Assembly: GCF_004011865.1 (NCBI RefSeq) | Contig: NZ_RKLP01000005.1 | Coordinates: forward strand, 1-64,000 | Source of the DNA: Prescottella agglutinans | GTDB lineage: Bacteria > Actinomycetota > Actinomycetes > Mycobacteriales > Mycobacteriaceae | Direction of reading: 5' to 3' | Length of the DNA stretch: 64,000 nt | Shown: positions 26,973 through 35,195 of the stretch, piece by piece | Numbering within the stretch: position 1 is the stretch's first letter | Layout of the letters: every line of letters starts with the position of its first letter | The notes under the pieces: model-generated | The model's database searches: none | Told to the model about the DNA's origin: nothing | What the model saw: the letters and a program-made list of their open reading frames with translations, nothing else | Translations under genes and position numbers: made by a program

Positions 26973-28535
26973 CTAGCGCTCGCCCCGCGGAACCGTTGTC
27001 ACCCGGACCGATCCGGTGTCGAGGTCCAGTCGCATGGCCCCCTCGAAGCCGTCCGAACCGCCGGAGCCGCCCAGGTCCGCGAGCACGCCCTCGGCGCTGC
27101 GGGCGGCGACCCGGCAGGCCCGTGCGGTGAACTGGTCGACCAGCGGGTGTGCCGCACGTTCGCGCCACCTCCGTACCGCACCGAGCGCCACCGCCCGCCC
27201 CTCCTCGATCGACGTGTCCGGCGTCAGCCCGAGCCGCTGGGCGACATCGATGCCGAATCCGCCCATCAGCCTCTGCAATTCGACCAGGTCGTCGGGCGAC
27301 AGGCCGGTCTCGGTGCCGCGGAGTCGGCCCAGCATCCGCAGTTCCTGGAATCCGTGCACGTCGGCCAGCAACCGCCGGACCTCACCGAGCAGCCGCGGCG
27401 TCTCCGACCCCGGATGCGCCTCGAGGACACGTTCGAGCGCGACGAGCGCCGAGTGCGTCTTGAGCTGGTCGGCGCGCTGCCCGAACTGGACGTCGATCAC
27501 CTGACGCAACTCGTCGAGCCCGCTGCGCGCCACCAACTCCGATGCGAGAGTGGGTGAATCCTGAACGCCCAGACGGATCAGCATGACCGCGAGCCGGATC
27601 CCGAACAGCCCGAATCGTTCCACCAACTGTCGGCGCACCGCGGTGTCCACCGGCAGCGGGACGTCCTCGCGCGCGAACCGGTCCGCCGACAGCATCGCCA
27701 ACTGCAGGTCTTCCGCCGGCACCGTGGCCAGCGCCTCGAACGCCGCGAACTCGCTCTGCCGCAAAGTCCGCGCGCCCAGCGCCAGCAGTCCGGCGACCGG
27801 CACGACGGCCTGGCACAGTCCGGTGAGCTCGAGTTCCGATGCGAACCGCGCCGCCATGTCCTTCGCGGACATCATCGCGTCGGCCCGGCCGGCACCCACC
27901 TCGTCGGCGCGCGAGACGACCCCGATCACCCCGAGCGGACCCGACTCGCCGCCCACGTGCGTGCCGATACGGCCGAGGAACTGGACATCCGACGCACCGA
28001 GGCTGCGCAGCAGATACACCACCGCGTCGGCGCCAGACACCGCGTTCTCCGGCGTCAGCATCTCGAACGTGCGCGCCGAGACGTCCTTCGACAGCGACGA
28101 CGTGCCGGGGGTGTCGATGATGGTCGTCTGCGCGAGCGCGGGGGCGGGCCACTCGACGTCCAACCGGTCGACCCGGTCCGCGGTGAGGTCGCCGAGGTCG
28201 AACGTGAGGCGTCCGGCGCGGCGCTGCACCGCGACGTTCACCGACCGATCGCCGTCGTGGACCGCGGTGACCGTGGGGGTGGCACCACTGCGGTACCAGG
28301 TTACGACGCGGGTGCACTCGGTCGCGTCCGTGGGCGCGATGTCCTGTCCCACGAACGCGTTGAGCAACGTCGACTTGCCGGCCTTGAGCGAGCCGGCCAG
28401 CGCGACCCGCAGCGGCTGCTCGAGCCGCGCCGCGCATTCCGCGAGTTGCGTTCGGGCCGAGACATTTCCCGCATACGCGTCACGCGCGGACGCGATCAGG
28501 GTCCGGGCGCGGTCCAGGGACGCCGGCGTCGTCAC
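26973..28535 (-). CDS. iniC: Dynamin-family GTPase, IniC-like (520 aa)
   Basis: This is a bacterial dynamin-like protein. G1 is GSLKAGKS (48-55), G2 lies around TDATECTRVV, G3 is DTPGTSSLSKD and G4 is SRADEVGAG. A mostly helical C-terminal half follows, without the two clear membrane helices seen in the partner. The start at 28535 is 4 bp from the IniA-like stop, so the pair is co-transcribed. M. tuberculosis IniA and IniC are encoded the same way and are induced by isoniazid and other wall inhibitors (established). The pair probably acts on inner-membrane remodelling or repair. Confidence 0.87.
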   Translation of the reverse strand: MTTPASLDRARTLIASARDAYAGNVSARTQLAECAARLEQPLRVALAGSLKAGKSTLLNAFVGQDIAPTDATECTRVVTWYRSGATPTVTAVHDGDRSVNVAVQRRAGRLTFDLGDLTADRVDRLDVEWPAPALAQTTIIDTPGTSSLSKDVSARTFEMLTPENAVSGADAVVYLLRSLGASDVQFLGRIGTHVGGESGPLGVIGVVSRADEVGAGRADAMMSAKDMAARFASELELTGLCQAVVPVAGLLALGARTLRQSEFAAFEALATVPAEDLQLAMLSADRFAREDVPLPVDTAVRRQLVERFGLFGIRLAVMLIRLGVQDSPTLASELVARSGLDELRQVIDVQFGQRADQLKTHSALVALERVLEAHPGSETPRLLGEVRRLLADVHGFQELRMLGRLRGTETGLSPDDLVELQRLMGGFGIDVAQRLGLTPDTSIEEGRAVALGAVRRWRERAAHPLVDQFTARACRVAARSAEGVLADLGGSGGSDGFEGAMRLDLDTGSVRVTTVPRGER

Positions 28536-28539
28536 GCCG

Positions 28540-30351
28540 TCACCTCCTCGCCCACAGCGGTTCGACCGGGAACAGCTGCGCGGCGTGCTCCTTCAGCCCG
28601 GCGAGGGCATCGAGCTGCCGCTCGACCTCGGCGGCGCGGCGCGCCCGTTCGGTCGACGCGACGGTGGCCGCCTCCTGCGCCGCCCGCAGCGAATCTGCGA
28701 GCGAACGCAGTGTCTGCTCGGCGATGGTCGTGAAGTGGTCGCGCAGCAACCGCTGGATCAGCCGCAGCCGGTCCTTCGATTCCTTGCCGACCTGGAAGCT
28801 GACGTCGTCGGTGAAGCGCCGGATGGCGACCTTGGCGTCGGCTCGACGCTTGACGACGCGCGCGTCCCGGTCGTCGCGGTACGCCTTGGTGCCCAGCAGG
28901 ACTCCCGCACCCACCGAGATCGGGTTGACCAGTGCCATCCCCATCAGGGTGGTGACCAGGCCGAACATCAGCACGCCGCCGTACGACCCGCGCATGCCGA
29001 CGAGCACCTTCTGGGTGATGCCGATCCGGCCGGACTCGAGATCGGCCAACTCCACGACCGGTTCGAGGACACCGTCCGTGTCGGCGACGTCGAGCTGCGG
29101 CAGTTCCACCGCGCCGGCGTCCGCGAAATGCTCCGCCACCACCTCCGCGAGCCACAGCGCACGGTCGTGCGCCCACACGAAGTTGTCGCCCACCGACTGC
29201 GCGATCTGCTGCTCGAGCCACTCCCCCAGCTCGGTCCACTCCTTGCCGGGATCACCCTCGTCGACGGCGCGTTCGGCCTCCCGGGTCACCTGGCGCAACC
29301 GGTCGCGCAGGTCGTGATCGATGTCGGACGCCAGGTCGGCGATGCCGTCGGCCAGGGTCTGCTGCCAGCGCGCGGTCTTCTTCTGCAGTTCCTCGGTGAC
29401 CGCCTTGGCCCGCTGCAACTCGGCCACCGCAACCGCACCCTTCTCCGGATCCCTCAGTGCGGCAAGCTCACTGGCGAGCGCCAGCTGGAGATGCTCGACG
29501 ACGGAGTGGACGTCCAGGGACACCGTCCGCCGGAGGCCGCCCCGCGCGTACTCGATCACCCGGGTGCGCAGGAAGTCGTACAGCGCGTCGAATCCGGATT
29601 CCTCGTGCAGGGCCCGGTCGTCGAGGCGCAGGGCGTGTGACCGCAGGATCGACGAGATCGGCAGCAGCGGGACGTCGATTCCGGCTCGGCGCAGGTGACC
29701 GCGATCCGCGTCGACGATCTGTCGCCAGTGCGGGTAGAGGTCGGTCTTGGTGATCAGGCACGCCGCCGCCGGACACAACACCGTCACCTGCCGGAGGAAC
29801 GCGACTTCCGGTTCGGTGAACTCCTGGCTCGCGTCGGACACGACCAACACCGCATCCGCCGCCGGCAGCAGTGCGAGAGTGGCTGCTGCATGCGGATTTC
29901 CGTGCCCTCCCACACCCGGCGTGTCGACGAACACGAGACCGTCCGCGAGCAGGGCGCTCGGCACGTTGACCTCGATCCGCAGCACCTCGCGCCCCTCGGC
30001 GCGCGGCGTCTTCGGCGTCACCGCCTCGAGTTCGTCGAGCGGCAGGTCCACCCGGAGCGGCTCACCGCCGGGCTCGGCGAGGACCAACTCCGCGAAGGCC
30101 CGCTCGGAGTTCTGCACCACGGTGGGAACGGCGGTGGTCTCGTCGTCGCCGACCGAGCACACCGCCAGGTTGAGCAGGGAATTGACGAACTGGCTCTTGC
30201 CCTGTTTGAGCTGGCCGACCACGACGACCCGGAACCGGGGATCGACCGTCCGGGTGCGGACCAGAGCCAGCCGTTCCACCAGATCGCCGCGGCCCGCCGA
30301 GGCGGCGATCGTCGTCGTTCGATCGAGCAGATCCGTCATCGCGTCGTTCAT
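28540..30351 (-). CDS. iniA: Dynamin-family GTPase with membrane paddle, IniA-like (603 aa)
   Basis: G1 is GQLKQGKS (46-53), G3 is DTPGVGGHGN and G4 is TKTD, with a long helical region rich in charged heptads after the GTPase domain. Two neighbouring hydrophobic stretches (SYGGVLMFGLVTTLMGMALV and NPISVGAGVLLGTKAY) form the membrane-inserting paddle expected of IniA. The ATG at 30351 gives a length close to the 640 residues of M. tuberculosis IniA; the frame upstream is only an extension through the intergenic hairpin. IniA is known to be a GTPase that drives membrane fission in vitro. A hairpin between iniB and iniA may lower its expression relative to iniB. Confidence 0.88.
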   Translation of the reverse strand: MNDAMTDLLDRTTTIAASAGRGDLVERLALVRTRTVDPRFRVVVVGQLKQGKSQFVNSLLNLAVCSVGDDETTAVPTVVQNSERAFAELVLAEPGGEPLRVDLPLDELEAVTPKTPRAEGREVLRIEVNVPSALLADGLVFVDTPGVGGHGNPHAAATLALLPAADAVLVVSDASQEFTEPEVAFLRQVTVLCPAAACLITKTDLYPHWRQIVDADRGHLRRAGIDVPLLPISSILRSHALRLDDRALHEESGFDALYDFLRTRVIEYARGGLRRTVSLDVHSVVEHLQLALASELAALRDPEKGAVAVAELQRAKAVTEELQKKTARWQQTLADGIADLASDIDHDLRDRLRQVTREAERAVDEGDPGKEWTELGEWLEQQIAQSVGDNFVWAHDRALWLAEVVAEHFADAGAVELPQLDVADTDGVLEPVVELADLESGRIGITQKVLVGMRGSYGGVLMFGLVTTLMGMALVNPISVGAGVLLGTKAYRDDRDARVVKRRADAKVAIRRFTDDVSFQVGKESKDRLRLIQRLLRDHFTTIAEQTLRSLADSLRAAQEAATVASTERARRAAEVERQLDALAGLKEHAAQLFPVEPLWARR

Positions 30352-30439
30352 GAGTCCCGCTGCCCCGCTTCTCTGTTCCGACCCGCGCCCGCATCCGCGT
30401 ACGCGCGCTGGCTGATCCGCCGCTCCGCTGGATACGAAT

Positions 30440-30475
30440 CGGGGCCCCGCTCGCATTAGCGCGTCCGGGGCCCCG
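30440..30475 (-). terminator. Hairpin between iniB-like and iniA-like genes
   Basis: CGGGGCCCCG occurs at 30440-30449 and again at 30466-30475. Each copy is self-complementary and they also pair with each other around a 16-nt loop. It begins about 25 nt after the iniB-like stop, and iniA starts about 90 nt further on. It may be a partial terminator or an mRNA-stabilising hairpin that sets different levels of the abundant IniB and the dynamins. Confidence 0.6.
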
Positions 30476-30499
30476 TTCGTTACAAGCTCCGCCGGGTCG

Positions 30500-33115
30500 T
30501 CACGGCAGCAGATCGTGTCCGAGATCCGGCTGGGTGGCGGCCGGGTCGAGGATGGACGAACCGACGTGTCCCAGGGCGTCGGCGACGCCGTCGGCGAACA
30601 GCCCCGCGTCCGAATGCGCCGAACCGAACGCGTCACCGTCGATCGAGGACCAGGCGTTTCCGCCCGCGAGACCACCCGTCAGCCCAGTGGTGAGGTCGGA
30701 GGTCGCATCGACTGCGCCCTGCCACGCCGACGTCAGACCGCTCGTGAGGTCGGCCGCGATGTCTCCGGTTCCGGCGACGCCGGTGCCGAGTCCGCCGGCG
30801 ACGTCGCCGCTCGACCCGAAGCCGCCGCCGAGGTCACCACCGATCCCGCCCTCGACACCGCCACCGAATCCGCCGTCCACCGAACCGGACGATCCGGCGC
30901 CGGCCTGCAGTCCGCCGGCTGCGGCCGTCGCGGCATCGACGAAACCGTTCAGCGCGCCGGTCAGGTCGGCACCGAGCTGCCCACCGAGGTCACCGGCCGA
31001 GCCGAGACCGCCGCCCAGCTGACCCCCGAGATCCCCCGTCGAGCCCAGCCCGCCGCCGGCGCCGAGCGCCGCGTCCAGGGCCGCACCGAGGTCGCCGCCG
31101 GCCGAGCCGCCCGCGCCGAGCAGGCCGCCGAGCGCACCGCCCAGCTCGGTGCCGAAGCCACCGTCACCGGCGAGCAGGCCGCCGAGGTCCAGCGAACCTC
31201 CGGACTCGAGGCCGCCCCCGAGGACGCCTCCGAGCGCCGAGCCCAGGTCGACGCCGGCCGAGCCGCCGACACCGAACGCGGCCTCGAGCAGGCCGCCGAG
31301 ATTCGCGTCGGCTCCCACCTCGACGCTGCCGGCGAGCGCGAGCGCGCTGTCGATCGCCGTGCCGAGCGTGGCGGTGAGGGCGCCGTCGACGTCGAGCGCT
31401 CCGCCGAGCGCCCCGCTGATCGCGGTGCCCAGATCGCCGTCGGCGAGGCTGCCCAGGTCGAGGCTGCCGCCGAGCCCGCCGGCCAGAGCCCCACCGAGAG
31501 CCGCCCCCAGCTCGGCTCCGATCGAGCCCCCCGCCGCGAGCGCGGACCCGAGGGCGCCGCTGAGCGCCGCCGTCAGATCGGCACCCACGTTGCCGCCCAA
31601 CTCCGCGCCGAGGCTACCGCCGACCTCGAGCGCCGATTCGAGGGCGCCGGTGAACGCAGCCGACAGGTCGCCGCCGGCTCCCAACACACCCGCGAGCGCC
31701 GCCTCGAGCGAACCGCCGAGCCCCCCGGCCGCCTCGACGGCGCCGTCGAGCACGCCACCGAACGCGGCGCCCAGCGCACCGCCGAGATCGCCGCCGACGC
31801 CGAACGCGCCCTCGAGGGCCGCGGTCAGGCCACCACCCGCCTGCAGCAGACCCCCCAGGTCGAGGCTGTTCACGCCCTCGAGAGCGGCACCCAGCGCGGC
31901 ACCGAGCTGGGTGGTGAGCGCCCCGTCGACACCGAGCGAGCCACCGATCAGGCTGCCGAGCGACGCGCCCAGGTCCAGCGCGGTGTCGATCTCGAGCAGG
32001 TTCGCGAGGTCGAGGGCGCCGCCGAGTTCGAGGGCGCCGCCCAGCGCGGCACCGAGATCGGCGCCGATGGACCCGCCGAGCGACAGCGCCGACTCGAGCA
32101 GCCCGCTCAGGCTGGTACCGATCTGGCCCAGAATGTCGGCGTCCAGTCCGCCTCCGAGGCTGCCGCCGAGCGACAGCGCGGACTCGAGCGCTCCGGTCAG
32201 TGCCGCGGTGAGATCCGCGCCGATCCCGAGGCCACCACCGAGCGCCGCGCCGAGCGAACCGCCCAACCCGAGCAGCCCCTCGAGACCGGCGCCGAGCCCC
32301 CCATCGAGCCCGGCGCCGGCCTCGATCGCCGCACCGAAGAGCGCACCCAGCGCGCCGCCGAGTTCGGCTCCCAGCTCGCCGCCGATGCCGAACGCGCTCT
32401 CCAGCGCAGCAGTCAATCCGCCGTCCACCGACAGCAGTCCATCCAGGTCGAGGCTGCTCACGCCGGCGAACGCGGCATTGAGCGCGGCACCGAGATCGGT
32501 CACGAGGGAGCCGTCGACGTCGAGCGCGCCGCCGATGGCCGCGGCGAGCGCCCCACCGAGATCCAGCGAACCACCGAGGTCGGTCAGGCTGCCGAGATCG
32601 AGGCCGCCGCCCAGCCCGACCGCGGCCTCGATCGCGCCGCCGATGGCCGCACCGAGTTGCGCGCCGATCGCGCCGCCGGCCGCGAGCGCCGCGCCCAGCG
32701 CGGCCGCCAGATCCCCACCGAAGTCGAAGCCGCCACCGAGGTCGAGACCCCCGCCCAGCCCACCGCCCACGGCGGCACCGAGTCCCAGCCCCGCACCGGC
32801 GCCGAGCCCGGCACTGCCTCCGAGTCCCAGACCGCCGCCGAGACCCAGACCGCCACCCAGGCCACCGGCGGCGGCTCCGCCGACCGACCCCGCCGCTCCG
32901 GCACCGGCCGCGAGGATCGCACCCAGATCGCCCGCCGCGGGTCCGAACAGCCCGGATTCGGCGACCATCGGCGCCACCGCGACGATGTCGGCGTGGCACA
33001 CACCGTCGAGTCCGGCCGCACTGAGCGCCGCCTGCGGATTCGCGCAGTACGCCGCGGCCGCGTCCTCGTCGCGGAGAAGCCGGAGGATGAAGTCGAGAAC
33101 TGCGTTGCTGGCCAT
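30500..33115 (-). CDS. iniB: IniB-like giant Gly/Ala-rich repeat protein (871 aa)
   Basis: The ATG at 33115 (MASNAVLDFILRLLRDEDAA) follows AGGAG. The first 60 residues form the IniB-type N-terminal domain (YCANPQAALSAAGLDGVCHA). The remaining 800 residues are low-complexity Gly/Ala/Leu/Asp/Ser in a short period such as GGSLGAxLGAAL. A longer repeat starts at residues about 199, 396 and 576 (VDGSLVTDLG, VDGALTTQLG, VDGALTATLG), each continuing with SLDLxGLL, GGLTAALExAFG and a long LGxxLGxAL run. The C-terminal 60 residues lose the repeat. It is nearly twice as long as I recall M. tuberculosis IniB to be. It is first in the iniB-iniA-iniC unit; its function is unknown even in mycobacteria. Confidence 0.85.
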   Translation of the reverse strand: MASNAVLDFILRLLRDEDAAAAYCANPQAALSAAGLDGVCHADIVAVAPMVAESGLFGPAAGDLGAILAAGAGAAGSVGGAAAGGLGGGLGLGGGLGLGGSAGLGAGAGLGLGAAVGGGLGGGLDLGGGFDFGGDLAAALGAALAAGGAIGAQLGAAIGGAIEAAVGLGGGLDLGSLTDLGGSLDLGGALAAAIGGALDVDGSLVTDLGAALNAAFAGVSSLDLDGLLSVDGGLTAALESAFGIGGELGAELGGALGALFGAAIEAGAGLDGGLGAGLEGLLGLGGSLGAALGGGLGIGADLTAALTGALESALSLGGSLGGGLDADILGQIGTSLSGLLESALSLGGSIGADLGAALGGALELGGALDLANLLEIDTALDLGASLGSLIGGSLGVDGALTTQLGAALGAALEGVNSLDLGGLLQAGGGLTAALEGAFGVGGDLGGALGAAFGGVLDGAVEAAGGLGGSLEAALAGVLGAGGDLSAAFTGALESALEVGGSLGAELGGNVGADLTAALSGALGSALAAGGSIGAELGAALGGALAGGLGGSLDLGSLADGDLGTAISGALGGALDVDGALTATLGTAIDSALALAGSVEVGADANLGGLLEAAFGVGGSAGVDLGSALGGVLGGGLESGGSLDLGGLLAGDGGFGTELGGALGGLLGAGGSAGGDLGAALDAALGAGGGLGSTGDLGGQLGGGLGSAGDLGGQLGADLTGALNGFVDAATAAAGGLQAGAGSSGSVDGGFGGGVEGGIGGDLGGGFGSSGDVAGGLGTGVAGTGDIAADLTSGLTSAWQGAVDATSDLTTGLTGGLAGGNAWSSIDGDAFGSAHSDAGLFADGVADALGHVGSSILDPAATQPDLGHDLLP

Positions 33116-33224
33116 GGGAACGCTCCTGACAGTCTGGAGGCCGGCTGCCGCAAGATCCGACCGGGACACTGCGGCGAGATTGGTTTCCACGCTACGAATC
33201 CGGGACGTGCACGGTAACGGGGCG

Positions 33225-33294
33225 GATCCCCCCGAGCACCGACAGGGGGATTCTCGCCTCCCTCCATAGGGGATCGGGCCGGATTAGGGGGATC
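33225..33294. promoter_or_regulatory. Cluster of four G-run motifs in the iniB divergent promoter
   Basis: The 295-bp region between iniB and the Hsp70-like gene holds four copies of GGGG(G)AT(C/T): GATCCCCCC on the + strand at 33225-33233 (reverse), AGGGGGATT at 33244-33252, AGGGGATC at 33268-33275 and AGGGGGATC at 33286-33294. The last runs into ACCCCC and is nearly a palindrome. They lie 110-180 bp upstream of iniB and 117-186 bp upstream of the Hsp70-like gene. They are candidates for binding by the LuxR-type regulator encoded next door. Confidence 0.5.
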
Positions 33295-33410
33295 ACCCCC
33301 AAACCCGCACCGCTCGTCACCCGTTCCCGTAACGCACGACGACGACACACCGACAATCGCCATACCACCGGCGGTCACGCAAACCCGCCCAGAACGGACG
33401 GGAGAAGGGT

Positions 33411-35192
33411 ATGACCGCTGGACTCGGAATTGCTGTCGGAACCGCCAATTCGCGCACCGCGTCCTTATCGGAGGCCGGATCGGAAGTCGCCGAACCGGCA
33501 CTCGTCACCACGTCCCGCCCGTCGGTTCTGCACGTCGCGGCCGACGGATCCGTCACGTTCCCCGATCCGCCCACCGACCCCGCCGGCCTCCCCGTGGCCG
33601 GGTTCGTCGAACGCGTCGGCGATCCGGTGGGCCTGCTCGACGACAACGGCCACGTCCATCGGGGTGAGGACCTGTTCGCCGCCGCAGCGGCCCGACTGAT
33701 CGACGCCGTCGGGAGCACCGGCGCCGCTGCCGTCACCCACCCGACCGCATGGAACACGTACACCGTCCACGCCCTCGAATCCGCGCTCGCTCGCGCGGGG
33801 ATCGCGGCGGCGCGCGTCGTGCCCGAGGCCACCGCCTGCGTACGTTGGCTCGAATCGTCGCGTGATCTGCAGGGCGACGGTGTCGTGGTGGTCTACGACC
33901 TCGGTGCGTCCGCGCTCGACGTCTCCGTGGTCCGCACCGGCACCGAACCGTCGATCCTCGGCAAGCCGATCCGGTCCGAGGATTTCGGCGGCACGCACTT
34001 CGACCACCTGGTCACCCGGTACGTGCTCGACACGGTCTCCGACAAGACCGACGATCTCGATCCCTTCGACAGCGCCACGACTGCCGCGCTCGGGGATCTG
34101 CGCCGGAACTGCGCGGCGGCCAAGGAGTCGCTGTCCACGGACACCGAAACCGTCATCCCCGTCGCCCTGCCCGGGTACGTCGCGGACGTACGCCTGGTCC
34201 GGTCCGAACTCGAGGATCTGATCCGGCCGGCACTCACCGGTTCGCTCGAACTGGTCCGAGAAGCACTGCGGTCGGCCGAGATCGAGGTCTCCGACGTCGG
34301 CTGCGTGCTGTTGACGGGCGGTGGCGGAGCGATCCCGCTGGTGGCCGAACTCGTCTCGTCCGAACTGGGCCTCGCGGTGGTGGCGGCAGCGGACCCGGCG
34401 CTCACCGCCGCGCTGGGAGCGGCCCACCTCGCCGTCGACGAACCGGCGTCCACCGACGCGACGACGATCTTCCCCGACTACGAGCACGTCCCCGACGACA
34501 CGGTCGTCGCACCGGTCGTCCCCAGCTTCCCGTCCCGTATGCGCTCGCCTCGGAGCGAGTCCCCGACCCGGCGCCGAATCGCGATCGTCCTGTCCGCCGC
34601 GGCCGCCGTCGGGATCCTCACCGCGGGCGGTCTGTCCATCGGGACGGCATCGAAGAACGAACCGGCACAGTCGAGTTCATCCGTCCCCGGAACGACCACG
34701 GCACCATCCGGCGGTGTCACGACGCCCGGCGCGGCGATCGGCGGTGCGGTACCGGGCGAGACCGTCACCGTCGGCCACGTCGGAACGGGCGGGACCGCGA
34801 CGGCTGCGGACGGCGGACTCGTCCGGACCGCCGATGCCGGACGCGTCACCACCGCGCCGGGTCCGACTGCGGGCACCCCGGGTACGCCGGGTGCGGCACC
34901 GAGCGTCCCGGAAGGTGCCCCCGCAGCGCCCTCCGCTCCCACCCCCGAAGGCCAGGCGCCCGGTGGCGCCGTGGTGGCGCCGCCCGCATACATCCCGCCC
35001 GCACCCGTGGGCGGCGTGCCGAATCCGGCACCCAGCGGACCCTCCCCCGCCGACGTCGGCGAGGGAATCGGCAAGGCAGCCACCGGTGTGGGCAAGGGAC
35101 TCGGGGCAGCGGTGACCGGTATCGGGACCGGCGTCGGGAACATCGTCGGGGCGGTCGTCGACCCGGTGACCGGACTGCTGATCGGAAAGTAG
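33411..35192 (+). CDS. Membrane-anchored Hsp70/actin-fold ATPase-like protein with Pro/Gly/Thr-rich exterior (593 aa)
   Basis: The N-terminal 340 residues form an Hsp70/actin-like domain: MTAGLGIAVGTANSRTA (phosphate-1), VYDLGASALDVSVVRTG (phosphate-2, 162-175) and CVLLTGGGGAIPL (adenosine loop, 298-310). There is no Hsp70 substrate-binding domain. One helix follows (AIVLSAAAAVGILTAGGLSI, about 391-410), then about 180 residues of Pro/Gly/Thr/Ala-rich sequence and a final Gly-rich GKAATGVGKGLGAAVTGIGT. The RBS is GGGAGAAGG. It is divergent from iniB and ends 3 bp before the LuxR gene. A paralogue of the same layout lies at 53277. Its role is unknown; signalling or scaffolding between cytoplasm and wall is a guess. 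Confidence 0.8.
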   Translation: MTAGLGIAVGTANSRTASLSEAGSEVAEPALVTTSRPSVLHVAADGSVTFPDPPTDPAGLPVAGFVERVGDPVGLLDDNGHVHRGEDLFAAAAARLIDAVGSTGAAAVTHPTAWNTYTVHALESALARAGIAAARVVPEATACVRWLESSRDLQGDGVVVVYDLGASALDVSVVRTGTEPSILGKPIRSEDFGGTHFDHLVTRYVLDTVSDKTDDLDPFDSATTAALGDLRRNCAAAKESLSTDTETVIPVALPGYVADVRLVRSELEDLIRPALTGSLELVREALRSAEIEVSDVGCVLLTGGGGAIPLVAELVSSELGLAVVAAADPALTAALGAAHLAVDEPASTDATTIFPDYEHVPDDTVVAPVVPSFPSRMRSPRSESPTRRRIAIVLSAAAAVGILTAGGLSIGTASKNEPAQSSSSVPGTTTAPSGGVTTPGAAIGGAVPGETVTVGHVGTGGTATAADGGLVRTADAGRVTTAPGPTAGTPGTPGAAPSVPEGAPAAPSAPTPEGQAPGGAVVAPPAYIPPAPVGGVPNPAPSGPSPADVGEGIGKAATGVGKGLGAAVTGIGTGVGNIVGAVVDPVTGLLIGK

Positions 35193-35195
35193 TCG

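Noticed and set aside
30515-33217. A 900-codon rightward open frame opposite the IniB-like gene
   Set aside because: It is an antisense shadow of a repetitive GC-rich gene, with composition dominated by Arg/Glu/Ala and no recognisable fold. The leftward frame has the IniB N-terminal domain and an RBS.
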